Assembly: GCA_964035575.1 (NCBI GenBank)
Contig: OZ037841.1
Coordinates: forward strand, 682,001-746,000
DNA: 64,000 nt
Direction of reading: 5' to 3'
DNA from: Rhynchopus sp. YZ270_cl-10
Lineage: Eukaryota; Euglenozoa; Diplonemea; Diplonemida; Diplonemidae
Shown piece after piece: positions 39,801 to 49,000 of the stretch; position 1 is the stretch's first letter; every line of letters starts with the position of its first letter. A model generated the notes under the pieces. That model was not told the origin of the DNA. It made no database searches and saw only the letters and a list, made by a program, of their open reading frames with translations. The translations under genes were made by a program, and so were the position numbers.

Positions 39801-40222
39801 TCTACTGGCGGAGGAGGTGGTGGTGGCATATGTGGCAACGTCATCCCCAACACTGTTGAATCTGCCATGGATGACATCGAGGATGTGGACAGATGTTTTG
39901 CGGATCCAGGGATAGGGGAGGTAGGGATTTCTGGGCTGTCGATCGCGCCTGAGGGAGAACCGACTACTTCGCTGGTTGGGAGAAGTGGAGAGCCGGAGGC
40001 ACCTGTGTCAGGGGGTGGCAGTGGTGGTGGTGTGCCCTTTGCGCTAGCATCGTAGCGTCTCAGATCTGCCACCAAGTCCTCCTCTGCAGCTACCGCCTGT
40101 TGAACCCTTTCGGCTTCACGAAGCCGGTCCTCATACCCCTGCATGGGCGAGACCTTCTTCTTCTTCGCCGCCTTCTTCACCTCCTCAAACCCCTCTTTCG
40201 GAGCATTAAGCTGTGTTTCCAT
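33803..40222 (-). CDS. Soluble adenylyl cyclase (ADCY10-type)
   Basis: An intronless 2139-aa protein from the Met at 40222. It makes cAMP from ATP. Residues ~190-400 are the first class III cyclase domain, with both metal-binding Asp (FIDVCGFTT, FSGDALFAIW). Residues ~490-690 are the second: it lacks the first Asp (FIHLN) but has KGALLLCVFGLPG and YTVLGDGVNTAARVM, with the Asn and Arg that complete the site. This division of labour is that of mammalian sAC. An AAA-type ATPase follows (IFGREKEM; Walker A GDAGEGKT near 790; Walker B VVLTVDNIHW near 945), then ~1100 residues of helical, TPR-like sequence. No membrane helix or signal peptide, so probably cytosolic or ciliary. The N-terminus has a KKAAKKKK patch and Pro-rich segments. 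Trypanosome cyclases are usually membrane receptors, so this form is notable if the host is a euglenozoan. Confidence 0.92.
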   Translation of the reverse strand: METQLNAPKEGFEEVKKAAKKKKVSPMQGYEDRLREAERVQQAVAAEEDLVADLRRYDASAKGTPPPLPPPDTGASGSPLLPTSEVVGSPSGAIDSPEIPTSPIPGSAKHLSTSSMSSMADSTVLGMTLPHMPPPPPPPVEDIASKFEQQLQRSRDLEAVKAYDTRSLVSFIPNVLMQILAERERVAYEAYEFPAATCFIDVCGFTTITEAMRNSRDGSNGIATHLNAFFSLLLRIVGESGGDVVQFSGDALFAIWKHDEDLIRSAGGQTRQTFEESSKRSLMDLAAKAYGCAIAVLDATKNEHIQFTDDSDPIRLGVHISIGIGDIKFSIVGGVRDEWRYVTTGAGVKDSVDNVDLAIMDQLVLSSAIHGVLTEPVDDEDDGGGVSPKEKEEPRRKLRTIKTEAIYSAGFAGTVAEDPVAYKHVSSAADSFFFKRDATLVNAPEMVQERIVAEVQKRNEDEFKYKVKSFLFDTITNTWGEEGELRIVSTIFIHLNIMEKHRESKAQQTLPIDYLLQHVVQSVLTELGKRDGILNKVLYDDKGALLLCVFGLPGHSHEDDSLRAVDFAHDLVQKLERWRENFTHQDTSGQALNQTTSEKVTYVLPNFYASCGISRSKVYCGMCGAKQRREYTVLGDGVNTAARVMQFAMRQTSRKDGVHLSTVCCDDSTRSLCQSFNMFAFNNGQDVKMKGKKILTKVWTVEKSSGAAPHASQPTLALQPVIKAGETVGSPTTATPGVKPAGEELKIFGREKEMIVLFSAVLCIQKNAEKIIDLGDSSPAERTIVIQGDAGEGKTLLLEKIQSFAETSQGGIGASKLYLQHGFGAGQSSYYENRPAVHTAQCSPLEKNTPYYVIALLIKRLLEERTMEWLSQELDSFDNNIHLRPLLNCILPLGEQLQETEESMKLSDSERTDIMLEVIAGIFSREYTLDVAPDGTATKIQPVVLTVDNIHWCDQSSLRVLTYIVRNSPYFAVIATRRVESNDKKRGDEEEDEEDQARTLVKEEHYRDWGGVNCFDRNGPATKVVLTPLAKKDTANLLNKISGALVREDVLNVIHKKCMGNPGFSEQLFVSLCDLTTPAEEGTAKGLPEFSPVHQQNRGAAGPLLTPLPQQDATPPPTNLSTIVSHLMFGSNGVLEVTEAGAGHTTRALGERYFISFQQGVDVSKLPLPDRIEGVITGRVDRLSPQLQNLLKVASVIGSTFSLALLQDVLEKNGVAYSVSDLVHKLESLGFLVIVKSGGGLRKVGSEKSGVHSMISGGSATSLVKKVSDKILRAYEDSPVFGFRIQLMQDVLYSMLLANERRQYHRHVAEYLEQSFVAGVCIDPCILLHHFTEGDLVSRSLIYLGKTADVEYLKNNMEKALVYYQKAITIAKKMDTHDTLKPKGGAFYHWVSVSAFLLYQSGDMDGAARHADMLLKSVAGNDLLRSDLWHGKTDFNSDDTCCTIRRGGPQSKVHFCFDTRYGFEGGAHSDDKGMGLSCHLHILNMLDWKEYLKMTQARSEVYIGERNMKNANATSASSSFMNNWKLPSSQPQYSTHSLSGPAGGSAQSAYRSITVTASASNAPSSHSPAVHDKHLLMSSPPPNLRQRRTRRERHRSTPVEGAPGDHSSVLCGLTYYHGEAEEVSVVDVFLARHVLAMVHHSKGCVPLFRHHALRGLLLYEHYLTMVEKERANCQQVLSSLDRNSNTPKSNAAESIRERVFWSERLRRMETQLRSLRDGFNTVGKSKRGALVMFLHTYNPANIWYGLGSNRRRTRDDAVAAMEGAVSRYPNDSATIEKFGIVLCTYYSEPKTVQTYVSSHNQMSSDGDLATTALYYLTVDVYLCFTGARNTKKGGSSGRWGHLLELAKFANFSNNSRCEAYSVLFSIYIDVLILGGDRMERGSKLAEITRQKLKKSQKLITGDMLSHDSDRERPQPDGARLYSFGKGFSLNSCISDRQIVFLLQCISAVGMAATSVVAPPVQGEQNVGIIGGSGGDDALRFLVSAVVLLDEARQFPATFVVLVSLHAFVEAVTHASVAATTVAMSDLRHGAKKALSIMSEAVKEIPSWRPALLLMEALVALWLRQGVANGSVRSSLRSCYDHANSLNMPYFAARSLAILTTIERDTSVKKDNRRLTEELFEKVGTTPELQKHFCSGELKL

Positions 40223-40440
40223 AATGGAGAGAAGAGAAGAGAGGAGGGGGGGAAGGGTGAAGAAGAAAAAAATGGGGGGAAAAGAGAAAGACCGTCCCCA
40301 CCCTTAACAGGTGGGAAAAACGGTGTTTGTGTACTGCAACCAAGACAAAGTGGTTGTGAGAAGCGTGGGGGGGGGAAAGGGGGGGTGGGGGGGAGTGTGT
40401 GTGTGTGGGGAGGGGGCTGTGGGAGGGGTGGGAAATGGGT
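40223..40440 (-). promoter_or_regulatory. Pyrimidine-rich leader, candidate spliced-leader acceptor
   Basis: On the minus strand a long C/T tract (40355-40440) precedes CTTGGTTGCAG, whose AG is at 40334-40335, 111 bases before the Met of the cyclase gene. The rest of the leader is again nearly pure pyrimidine. This fits trans-splicing; inferred only. Confidence 0.35.
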
Positions 40441-41301
40441 GTTTTGAGTGAGAATGGAACCAAAAAATGGGGTGGTATCCAAATGGCTGTGTTGTTCATT
40501 CACGGGTGGGTGTTTTTTTGGGAAGCAGAATACATCAGCATGCAGCTGGTGAGCTGACGGCAAAGTGCAGCAGTGGCGCTCCACCATGAGGCTACCCAGG
40601 GCTCTTTGTTGGGTGCATTTCCCATTCCCGAGGAAGCATTACCACAACCTGTGTGCAGTCGGAGCATGCTGGTGTGTTGCGTCCCTCATGGATCGCTTTG
40701 CCCACTGCTTCCGTTGCAGCCGTGGCTGTCTGCTGTCACTGCAGGGTTCTCCGTGCAGGTTGGGCAACCACACAGAACTTCGCATGACGTCCAGTCCCCA
40801 CCACGTCGCCTTGTGTGTCAGGTCCGAACACACTGTCTGCGCCCCAACAGTCAGCGGCATCCCATCCCAAGTGCACCAAAGCAAGAAAGCCAAATCGTTC
40901 CCATCAAATCACCCACAACCCACAGCACAAAGAACCAAAGCTGCGCAGTGAAAACACCGTTCTGCCTCTAACAGGGGCATCACACATCAATGGTCAACCC
41001 TGTCCCACAGTCCAAGCTCCTCTCGAACAGGTTTTTGGTGATGCTCACCACCGGTCTTCCGACTGTGTTGTCCTTTCAGGAGCTCTCGCAAGCGAAAGGA
41101 CTCCGGGTTGGACGAACACATCAACAGACACACCACAGTAGATTGCGAGTCCCCACCCTGCCCACCCTGCCCATCCCAACTCCACCGTGATGCACAGGAT
41201 ACAACCTCGTCCTCAAGACAGTGCTCGTCGCCATCTCCCAGCACCTTTTCAAATGTGACCAAAACAAAGAACCGTTCAGCTTTCAATCCACCATCTCAAC
41301 C

Positions 41302-41745
41302 CCTTCACATGATCTCTCCCAACCCAACAGCCAACGACACTGCACCCGAAGCCTTCCTCCACATTTGTGCTGCACAGACAACACACAGCACAACCCCAGC
41401 CGCTGGTGGGTCAACACAAGATCGACACACCTGCGCGCAAAGCCAGAAGCTCTTCACACCTGCATCGCACACAGAAGCGAACGTGCAGTGTGGCAACCCA
41501 ACCCAGAGATCTCCCTTCTCACAGGCGCTCACTCAACCATGCGAACGTGCAGCGTACCCCACCCACCCTCGCAGCACAGAGTGGACAACAAATCAACACC
41601 TCTGAGCTGCCACACAAAAGACCCAACCCACCCAAACATAAAGACAAACAGATGCATTCAGTAGACCATCGTGAAACGTATCCGGTTATAATCAGTGTCG
41701 ATCAGCGAGCTGGGATTATGATTTGTCATCATGTCAATGCAGGCA
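41302..41745 (+). repeat. Duplicated segment, copy 1
   Basis: Starts CTTCACATGATCTCTCCCAA and runs to TTTGTCATCAT plus ~10 bases. Copy 3 at 42742-43178 matches over nearly the whole length, and similarity resumes further right (CTTTCCTTCGCTAAGACTCAG near 41918 and its relative near 43228). Confidence 0.85.
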
Positions 41746-42264
41746 GCAGGACTCTTCTCAAAAACTTCGGCTGCTTTGAATGCAAGAAAAAAAGTTGTGT
41801 CAATTCCCACCCACCTACCCACCCCCTGCTTTTTTTGGAACCAGGCCACATGTCTCTGCTTACTTCTGTTAAAAGCGAACACAGGCAAAAAAGAGGTTGC
41901 TCTCTCCTCCTGTCGCTTTCCTTCGCTAAGACTCAGGTAGTATCCTACCCGCCTCACTTCCCTTCTCCCGCCACCCACCCACCGTATCTATCGGACTACA
42001 CATCACGTCACAGATGATCATCAGACCACCACGCACAACACGCTACCAAGTGAAGACATGCGTTGTTGTTTGGGTGTCTGGCATTGCTCGAAATTCTGCA
42101 CCACCCGCACACCTCACCCAACCCACCACGAAGGTCCACACTCCCTCATCGCCCTTCCTTCGGCAGAACTGCCTCTCCCACCTCCCTTGCTTCCTCGACG
42201 AAACGTTGCATCGCATGGCACATCACAGAAAAGCACCTCTTGTCTCGTCCATCCTCACATATAG

Positions 42265-42535
42265 TGCAGACAACACACAGCACAACCCCAGCCGCTGGTG
42301 GGTCAACACAAGATCGACACACCTGCGCGCAAAGCCAGAAGCTCTTCACACCTGCATCGCACACAGAAGCGAACGTGCAGTGTGGCACCCCAACCCAACC
42401 CAGAGATCTCCCTTCTCACAGACGCTCACTCAACCACGCGAACGTGCAGCGTACCCCACCCACCCTCGCAGCACAGAGTGGACAACAAGTCAACACTTCT
42501 GAGCTGCCACACAGAAGACCCAACCCACCCAACCA
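42265..42535 (+). repeat. Duplicated segment, copy 2 (partial)
   Basis: Shares the central ~270 bp with copies 1 and 3, from GCAGACAACACACAGCACAA to CAGAAGACCCAACCCACCC. It is followed by TTTTTGGAACCAGGCCACAT, a phrase also found right of copy 1 (near 41831), so the order of blocks differs between copies. Confidence 0.85.
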
Positions 42536-42741
42536 GGACCACCTCTTACTTTTTGGAACCAGGCCACATCTCTCTGTTTCCTTCTGTTCAAAGCGAAAGT
42601 GAAGGTCAGCCGTCATAAGTCCTCTGCACCCGACAGCAGAAGGTGTACAAATAAACTGAGACTCACCGGACCGCAATGTGAGGGAATACGAGGACATTCG
42701 CATCCTCCCTCCTGTCCCAACCCCTACCACCCACCCCGGCT

Positions 42742-43178
42742 CTTCACATGATCCCTCTCCCAACCCAACAGCCAACGACACTGCACCCGAAGCCTTCCTC
42801 CACATTTGTGCTGCACAGACAACACACAGCACAACCCCAGCCGCTGGTGGGTCAACACAAGATCGACACACCTGCGCGCAAAGCCAGAAGCTCTTCACAC
42901 TTGCATCGCACACAGAAGCGAACGTGCAGTGTGGCAACCCAACCCAACCCAGAGATCTCCCTTCTCACAGACGCTCACTCAACCACGCGAACGTGCAGCG
43001 TACCCCACCCACCCTCGCAGCACAGAGTGGACAACAAGTCAACACTTCTGAGCTGCCACACAGAAGACCCAACCCACCCAACCATGAAGACAAACAGATG
43101 CATTCAGTAGACCATCGTGAAACGTATCCGGTTATAATCAGTGTCGATCAGCGAGCTGGGATTATGATTTGTCATCAT
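42742..43178 (+). repeat. Duplicated segment, copy 3
   Basis: Nearly full-length copy of 41302-41745. Relative to copy 1 it has an extra AACCC unit and several substitutions shared with copy 2 (for example CAGACGCTCAC), so copies 2 and 3 are closer to each other in the shared part. Confidence 0.85.
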
Positions 43179-43880
43179 TTGCATGCAGCCACGGGGAGAC
43201 GGAGGTTGCTCTCTCCCCTCCTGCAGCCTTCCTTCGCTGAGACTCAGGTATCCCCCCTTCCCCACCCATCCACCTACTCACCCCAATCCTATAGCTAGCA
43301 AATTATATGAGGGAGATCCTTTTTTTTTAAAAAATGTACTTTTATTCCTGCCACGTACTCCTCCTTGGTCTTTGTACTTCCCAAATCACGTAGGGGAGGA
43401 AACAAAAAAAGGTAAATTTGAATGTGCAAACGCCGTTCTGACGTCTGCACCGCAAAACAGGAAAAGGGTGGAACGCCAATACCAACCGCATGGGCGTGCG
43501 CGCGAGTTTGGGGAGGGGATGAAATAAAATAAGAGTTGGGTCGATGAAAAAAGCCTTTCGTGCTTCCGTCACCTTCTGTATAAAAAGCGGGGGTGGTCTT
43601 AACCTCCACACCAATGTGCACACCCTCTTCGACTCACCACGCCTACAGTTTCTTTGGTGAGGAGTGAGGAATTAAACCGCTGTCGGCAGCACACTTCACT
43701 TGAACGTTGTCCTCCCCACCCGCTTTAAAAAAAGGAAAATAAGGGTGGTCAGAAAAGAGACCGTGAAAAAAAAGTGCGTTTTTGAAAACATAAACTGGAA
43801 TCGTTGCTTTCGCCAACCACGACCGCGGAACGGCAAGACAGGCTTGTCTTGCAGTGCACGTGGTTGTGATGTATTAAAAG

Positions 43881-43960
43881 AGAAGTCCGAAAGTGCAAAC
43901 GCCTCACCGTATATAGGCAGACGTAGGGTATCGTGTTTCTCCGAGGGGTTATCGAATCCC
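43881..43960 (+). repeat. SINE-like unit, near full length
   Basis: AGAAGTCCGAAAGTGCAAAC, GCCTCACCG, AGGCAGACGTAGGGTATCG and CTCCGAGGGGTTATCGAATC. The T-arm-like GGGGTTATCGAATCCC is kept. Order and spacing match 3333-3426. Confidence 0.65.
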
Positions 43961-44357
43961 CTATTAAAATGCAGTGGCATAGACGAGCCAATTCCTCTAT
44001 AAAAATACATTTTCTAGTCGCACACAAAGGGGCAAAAGGGGGCAAAAAAGGGGCAAAAAAAGGGGCAAAAAAAAGACACGCAGATTACAAAATAAAGTGA
44101 AAGTTGAACACCACATAGACTGTGTGATGGAGTGCCTCTCCGGATACAGGGAGGTCGAGAGGTTTACGCTTCAGTACTTCCGAAGCATGAAACCGCAACA
44201 ACGACTGCGTAAATAAGAAGAGGGAGGGAGGGGAGAAACTGCAAAAACAAAAAACAAAAAAAAAAAACAGTAAAGAAAAAGAACGGTTGAGGAAAAGATG
44301 CATACGTTCTTAGCAGTAACGAATACATCTTATTTAAAAAAAAAAAAAAATGTTTAC

Positions 44358-44391
44358 AAGATGACCTTAAGCCTCTCGTGCTTGTCACCTT
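44358..44391 (+). repeat. Dispersed hairpin family member
   Basis: AAGATGA (44358-44364) faces TCACCTT (44385-44391); AAGC pairs with GCTT inside; loop CTCTCGT. One A-C mismatch in the outer stem. Confidence 0.65.
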
Positions 44392-44812
44392 GAAAAAAAA
44401 AGTGAGGTTGACAGTGCAAACACCTCTGGGGTGTGTGCACTGACAAACAATGTGGAGGAAAAAAAAAATTACAGCAATGCCATCTGGAAGCATAGTGCAA
44501 CCATTTGGCAAAGATGTGAATGGTGACTCCGGCATCACAGCACAATATATTCCCACGAAATCAATACATCCCGGGTGAGACGGAGCTCTGCAGAACAAAT
44601 GCAGCGAACTAAAAGGGAAAGGGAGGCGGAAGGGGTGGAGAAAAGGATGGGGAAGGGGGAGGAGGGGGAAATGAAGATCGACATGAGCAGGGGGTCGTCA
44701 TCAGTCATTGGCCTCCTATTTATTTATTTTTTTGAAAAATGTATACATAACAAAACGTATTTGTGCGAAAAATAAGAAATGTGTGTTTTAAAAAAATAGC
44801 TTATAATAAATG

Positions 44813-44837
44813 AACTAAGCCGATTCGTGGTTTAGTT
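44813..44837 (+). repeat. Possible hairpin family member
   Basis: AACTAA (44813-44818) pairs with TTAGTT (44832-44837), and CC pairs with GG inside. The loop GATTCGT differs from the usual CTCTCGT. Confidence 0.5.
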
Positions 44838-46073
44838 CCCTGAAGGATGTGAAAAATCACATGCGACGCACATAAAAAACCAAGAACCCACCTTTCGGAA
44901 CGTGGGCCCTTCGGCGCAAAAAAAGTAAATCTTGTTGGCAGGTGTATATAGGGGAGGGGGGTGGATGTGAAGAACATAATTTGATATCTTCCGAAAAAAA
45001 TAAAAACTGTGTCTGCTGTCACCCTGTTTTCTTCATAAGTAAATGTGAGAGCTGGGGCAACAATCTGCAAAAGCACAGTCATTCAAAAGGCGAAAACGCA
45101 GATAAGTGAGAAAAAAGTTGAATGAAAAAAGCAACAATAAGAACAATGGTTTATACTTTTTTTGTTTTTTTTTTTTTTTTTGAAATTTAAAAACAAACCA
45201 GACAGATTCTAACCAAACCATCCATTGATAACGTTGCCCAAAATAAGACAAATACTCTCTATTTGTTGAACACAACACGCCTCGAGGTGACACACCTTGT
45301 GTGCGCAAAAGAGAAATGACTCACAGGGAACACACTTTATCAAACCCACTGTTGGTATTCTTTGCCGGTTTATAAGCTCTTTAGGAAGAAAAAAGACGTA
45401 ATAAAGAAGCAAACGCTCGCAAAAAAGCGCGCACCAAACGTGATGACCACAGCACTGTACTAATTCAGCATAATGCCACACGACACAAGCGCTACGAGCT
45501 AAGTAGAAAGTTGTGCTATCTGGGGCGGAAGAGAGGAGGGTGAGATGGTGCGGTGGCACGCACCACTCCCGGTATCATAGCAAAAGTCAATTTGGTATGA
45601 AATAAGACAAAACAATAAAAGCCAGCGGTGTGCAAACTTCTCACGCAAGGGAAAGCATATCCCCCACGTCTCCTCCGCTCTTCCTCTGCCCTTCACGAAG
45701 CTGCCGCCTTGGCATCTCGTGGAGCACTAATATAAAGATTGATTCCTAAAGCCTGCGACAGCAGAAAAAATAAGAAAGCGCAAAATGCTTCCAGAATAAA
45801 AATAAAAAAAATAATGCACAAATGTGTTTTTTTTTTTTTTCCTTTTCGTTCCGTTTTTTTTTGAAATATTGGTTGCCTTTATAATGATCGAAATAGTGCA
45901 CATCCGAGGGATGTGATCCACTATTCATATTAGTTTTTTTGTTGTTAAAACGACGACAAACACGACTCAAAACAAAAGTGGATGTGCAATGATTAGGAAA
46001 ACAACAACCAACTAACCACGAACAACAGATACCACACGGCAAAGACTAAAGACTCAAGATAACGACACGCATC

Positions 46074-49000
46074 TTAGATGTCATCGTCAGCGACACTGCC
46101 AGGGCGGCTGGCCGGCTGCGACTTGGGAGACATCTCCTGCGACCCCCCCTCGTTGTAAAGGAGAGACTCTGTGCGGCTGTCGTTCCCGTTCCCGTACTTG
46201 TGTGGCGAACGCTCCTCCATGGCGTAGTCGTGCTCCTGCTCGTCCTTGACCTCTGCTTCGAACTGTTTGTTCCACTTCTCGTCGTCTGCGTCGTTCTCCT
46301 GCTGCCTACGCCTGCAGAGGAGGAAGGCCGCCGCCAGACAGCACGACAGCAGCAGCAGCAGCAGCAGCCACCACCAGCACGCGAAGAAGTCGTCGCAGTC
46401 GTCGTCGCTGTCGCCCTCTCTGTCGGGCGCTCCGAGGGTCGCGTTCTCGGCAGTCGCGTTGTACACATGTACCACGTCCGTGCACAGTCCAAAGTACGTC
46501 TCGTACACACACTCAGGCTCCTGTGCGCACGTTTCTGCCAGCAGCGATGAGCACACAACACCTGTGCACACAGCCGCTGCAGCTGTTCCTGCCTCGCCCA
46601 CCTGTGCACCCTTGCAGCGGCACTCCCAGTCGTTCAGTGCCGTCACGTCAGGGTCGTAGCAGTCCTGGCCTGCCTTCGCACATGTGTCGCCTGCACACGA
46701 CGGGCACTCTGCCGTGCACTCGTTCGTCCCACACTTGCCCGGCATCATGAGGCCGTTGTAGCCGGTCTGCGGCGCCACACAGCTGCACACCCACGTGTCA
46801 TCTGCTGCCACGTCTGTGTCGATGCACGTCTGCTCTGCGTCCCTGCACACCTTTGCGTTTGCCTCCACCTCACACTCTCCCACAAAGGTGCAGGTTGCTG
46901 GTGCACCCTGCATGCTCCCAGTCGACGGTGACGGGCACTTGCACAGCCAGTCGTTTGTCACGTCTGCGTTGGTGTCTGGGTCGTAGCACTGCAAGAAGGA
47001 GGTGTGGTGTGAGTGGAAAAGCTTGCTGGCAGAAGTGAATGAGAGAGCAGAGAATACTTGTATAGTAAAGGCTGACACGGGGAAAGCACATGTTACATTT
47101 TCTCCCACAAATACAAGGAGCATATCAATACAAAAAAAAAACCCCCCATTTCTGCATACCGCTTGTCCGGCGTGGTGGCACGTCTTCATGTTGTCCTCAA
47201 CCAAACACTCATCAAACTTGCAGGCAGCAACGTGTCCCACAGCAGACCCAGTCGAGGGACGCGCGCATTCGCACATCCAGTCGTTCAAATCTCTGTCGCC
47301 CGTGTTGCTGTCCACGCAGACCTGGCCATTGGCCTCGCACTGTGACTTCACGTTGTCTTCAAGACACTCGTCGCGTGTGCAGGTTGCACGCATCTGCGCC
47401 CCACTCCCCACTGCAGGTGCGATGCACTCGCACCGCCAGTCCCCGGTGGCAACACGGTCGTCGTCGAAGCAGAGCTGCCCCTCGCAAGCATAGCCGCTCT
47501 CGTCACCCTTGCGTGCGCAGGTCTCGCACACCGCCGTGCACTCATCGAGCACGCACACTGCAGGCGCCATGATGCCAGCGTCCTTCTGCGAGAAGGGTGC
47601 CTGGCAGTGGCACACCCAGTCATCAGCCAGCTCCGGATCCTCGTCGAAGCAGTACTGTCCTGCCGCAAGACACGTCTCTCTGTTCGCCGCGACCTGGCAC
47701 TCGTCATGTCCGTCGAATTTGCACACAGCCGGCTTGCCTGCTGCCGATCCGCTTCCGCTTTGGCAGGCACACGACCAGTCGTTCAGGGAAGACGCATCTG
47801 TGTTCTCGTCCATGCACAGCTGTCCAGCCTCGCGGCACGTTGTCACTGTCTTGCACTCGTCGACAGCTGTTGTGAATAGGTGTGGTTTTTAACAATAATA
47901 ACAATAATACAATAAAGGTCAAGAACATCTTGTCGGAAGAGGAGAACGTGCTTGTAATAGAAACAAATAATATAAAATACAAAATACAAAAACACAAATA
48001 CACAAAACAAACAGAAGAACATACAACAAATGGCAGGGTGGGCAACATGCTTCTCAGAGGAGGTGATGCAGCGGCACTCCCAGTCACCACGCATACTCGG
48101 GGACGTGTTCGGGTCAACACAGTGCTGTCCAGCCTCGGCGCAGACGTCTGTGTGGACTGGGACAGGGGCACCTGCAGGAAGTGGGGAACGTGGCCCGGCA
48201 CATGTCTGCTGCATGTTGATGGCAGCATTGCACTGCGACCTCTGCTTGTTGAACGCAGAGTCGGCCACGACACACCAGTCACCCTTCGTGTCGCGTGTTG
48301 GGTTGCAGCACCCAGTCGTGCAGGGCTCACTCACACCAGGCCCAGTCCCGTCGGTGTCGAGACGCCAGCCGCACGCACACTCGCATCCGTCCTGTGTGAA
48401 GCGGTAGAAGTGGTCGCATTTGCGTGCACCCGCAGTCGTGACGGCCACACACTCGTCAACAAGGCAGCTCTCCACAGCACGCCCAATCGCAACAGCCGTG
48501 GCCGGGGGTGCGCACAGACATGCCCAGTCGTTCAGGCTCAGGGCCGAGTCGTTCGGGTCTGCGCACTGCTGTCCTGCAGCAGTGCACACGTTCGACTCAC
48601 TCGCACTGGCACGTGCACAGGTCGGACAGATGTCGTTGCACTCATCAATGACGCACGACGCCGCCGCACTCTCCACAGGGAGACCGCGGAAGGGCGGGAG
48701 GCACGCGCATTTGAAGCTGTCTGCGCCTGCGTCTGGTGCACCAGGCACACACTGCTGGCCGGCACTGGTGCACACCTCGCGCAGGGCATCCTTCGCACAC
48801 CCACCCTCGTACGTGCACGTCGCCACTCCTGCGTACATGACACCCTTCGACGGGGCCGGGCAGTTGCACGTCCAGTCGTTCAGGCTTGCCGGTGCGGTGC
48901 TGTGGTCGATGCAGATCTGCCCCGCAGCCGCACAGCGTGCACCGTACTGCACACACTCGTCGAGGAGGCACGTGGCCTGCGCCGCAACAGCCTCCCCACT

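Larger units (their letters stand above)
40560..43260. other. C-rich non-homopolymer locus with segmental duplications
   Basis: This 2.7-kb block differs from every other spacer. The plus strand is C- and CA-rich and G-poor, with few long homopolymers. Many short frames are open on both strands, but none is kept between the duplicated copies because a five-base indel shifts them. No domain is recognised. Possibilities are a structured non-coding transcript, the long leader of the cyclase gene, or an unidentified element. Confidence 0.6.
43261..46073. other. Gene-free spacer
   Basis: No coding region is supported. It contains a SINE-like unit (43881) and diverged heads near 43413-43450 and 44401-44443, hairpins (44358, 44813), a GGGGCAAAA tandem run (44028-44075), and A/T runs. 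It should include the 3' UTR of the giant gene ending at 46074. Confidence 0.5.

Noticed and set aside
41302-43178. Cys-rich minus-strand peptide repeated in the C-rich locus
   Set aside because: The frame is not kept between the three copies because of a five-base indel, and no start or domain is consistent.
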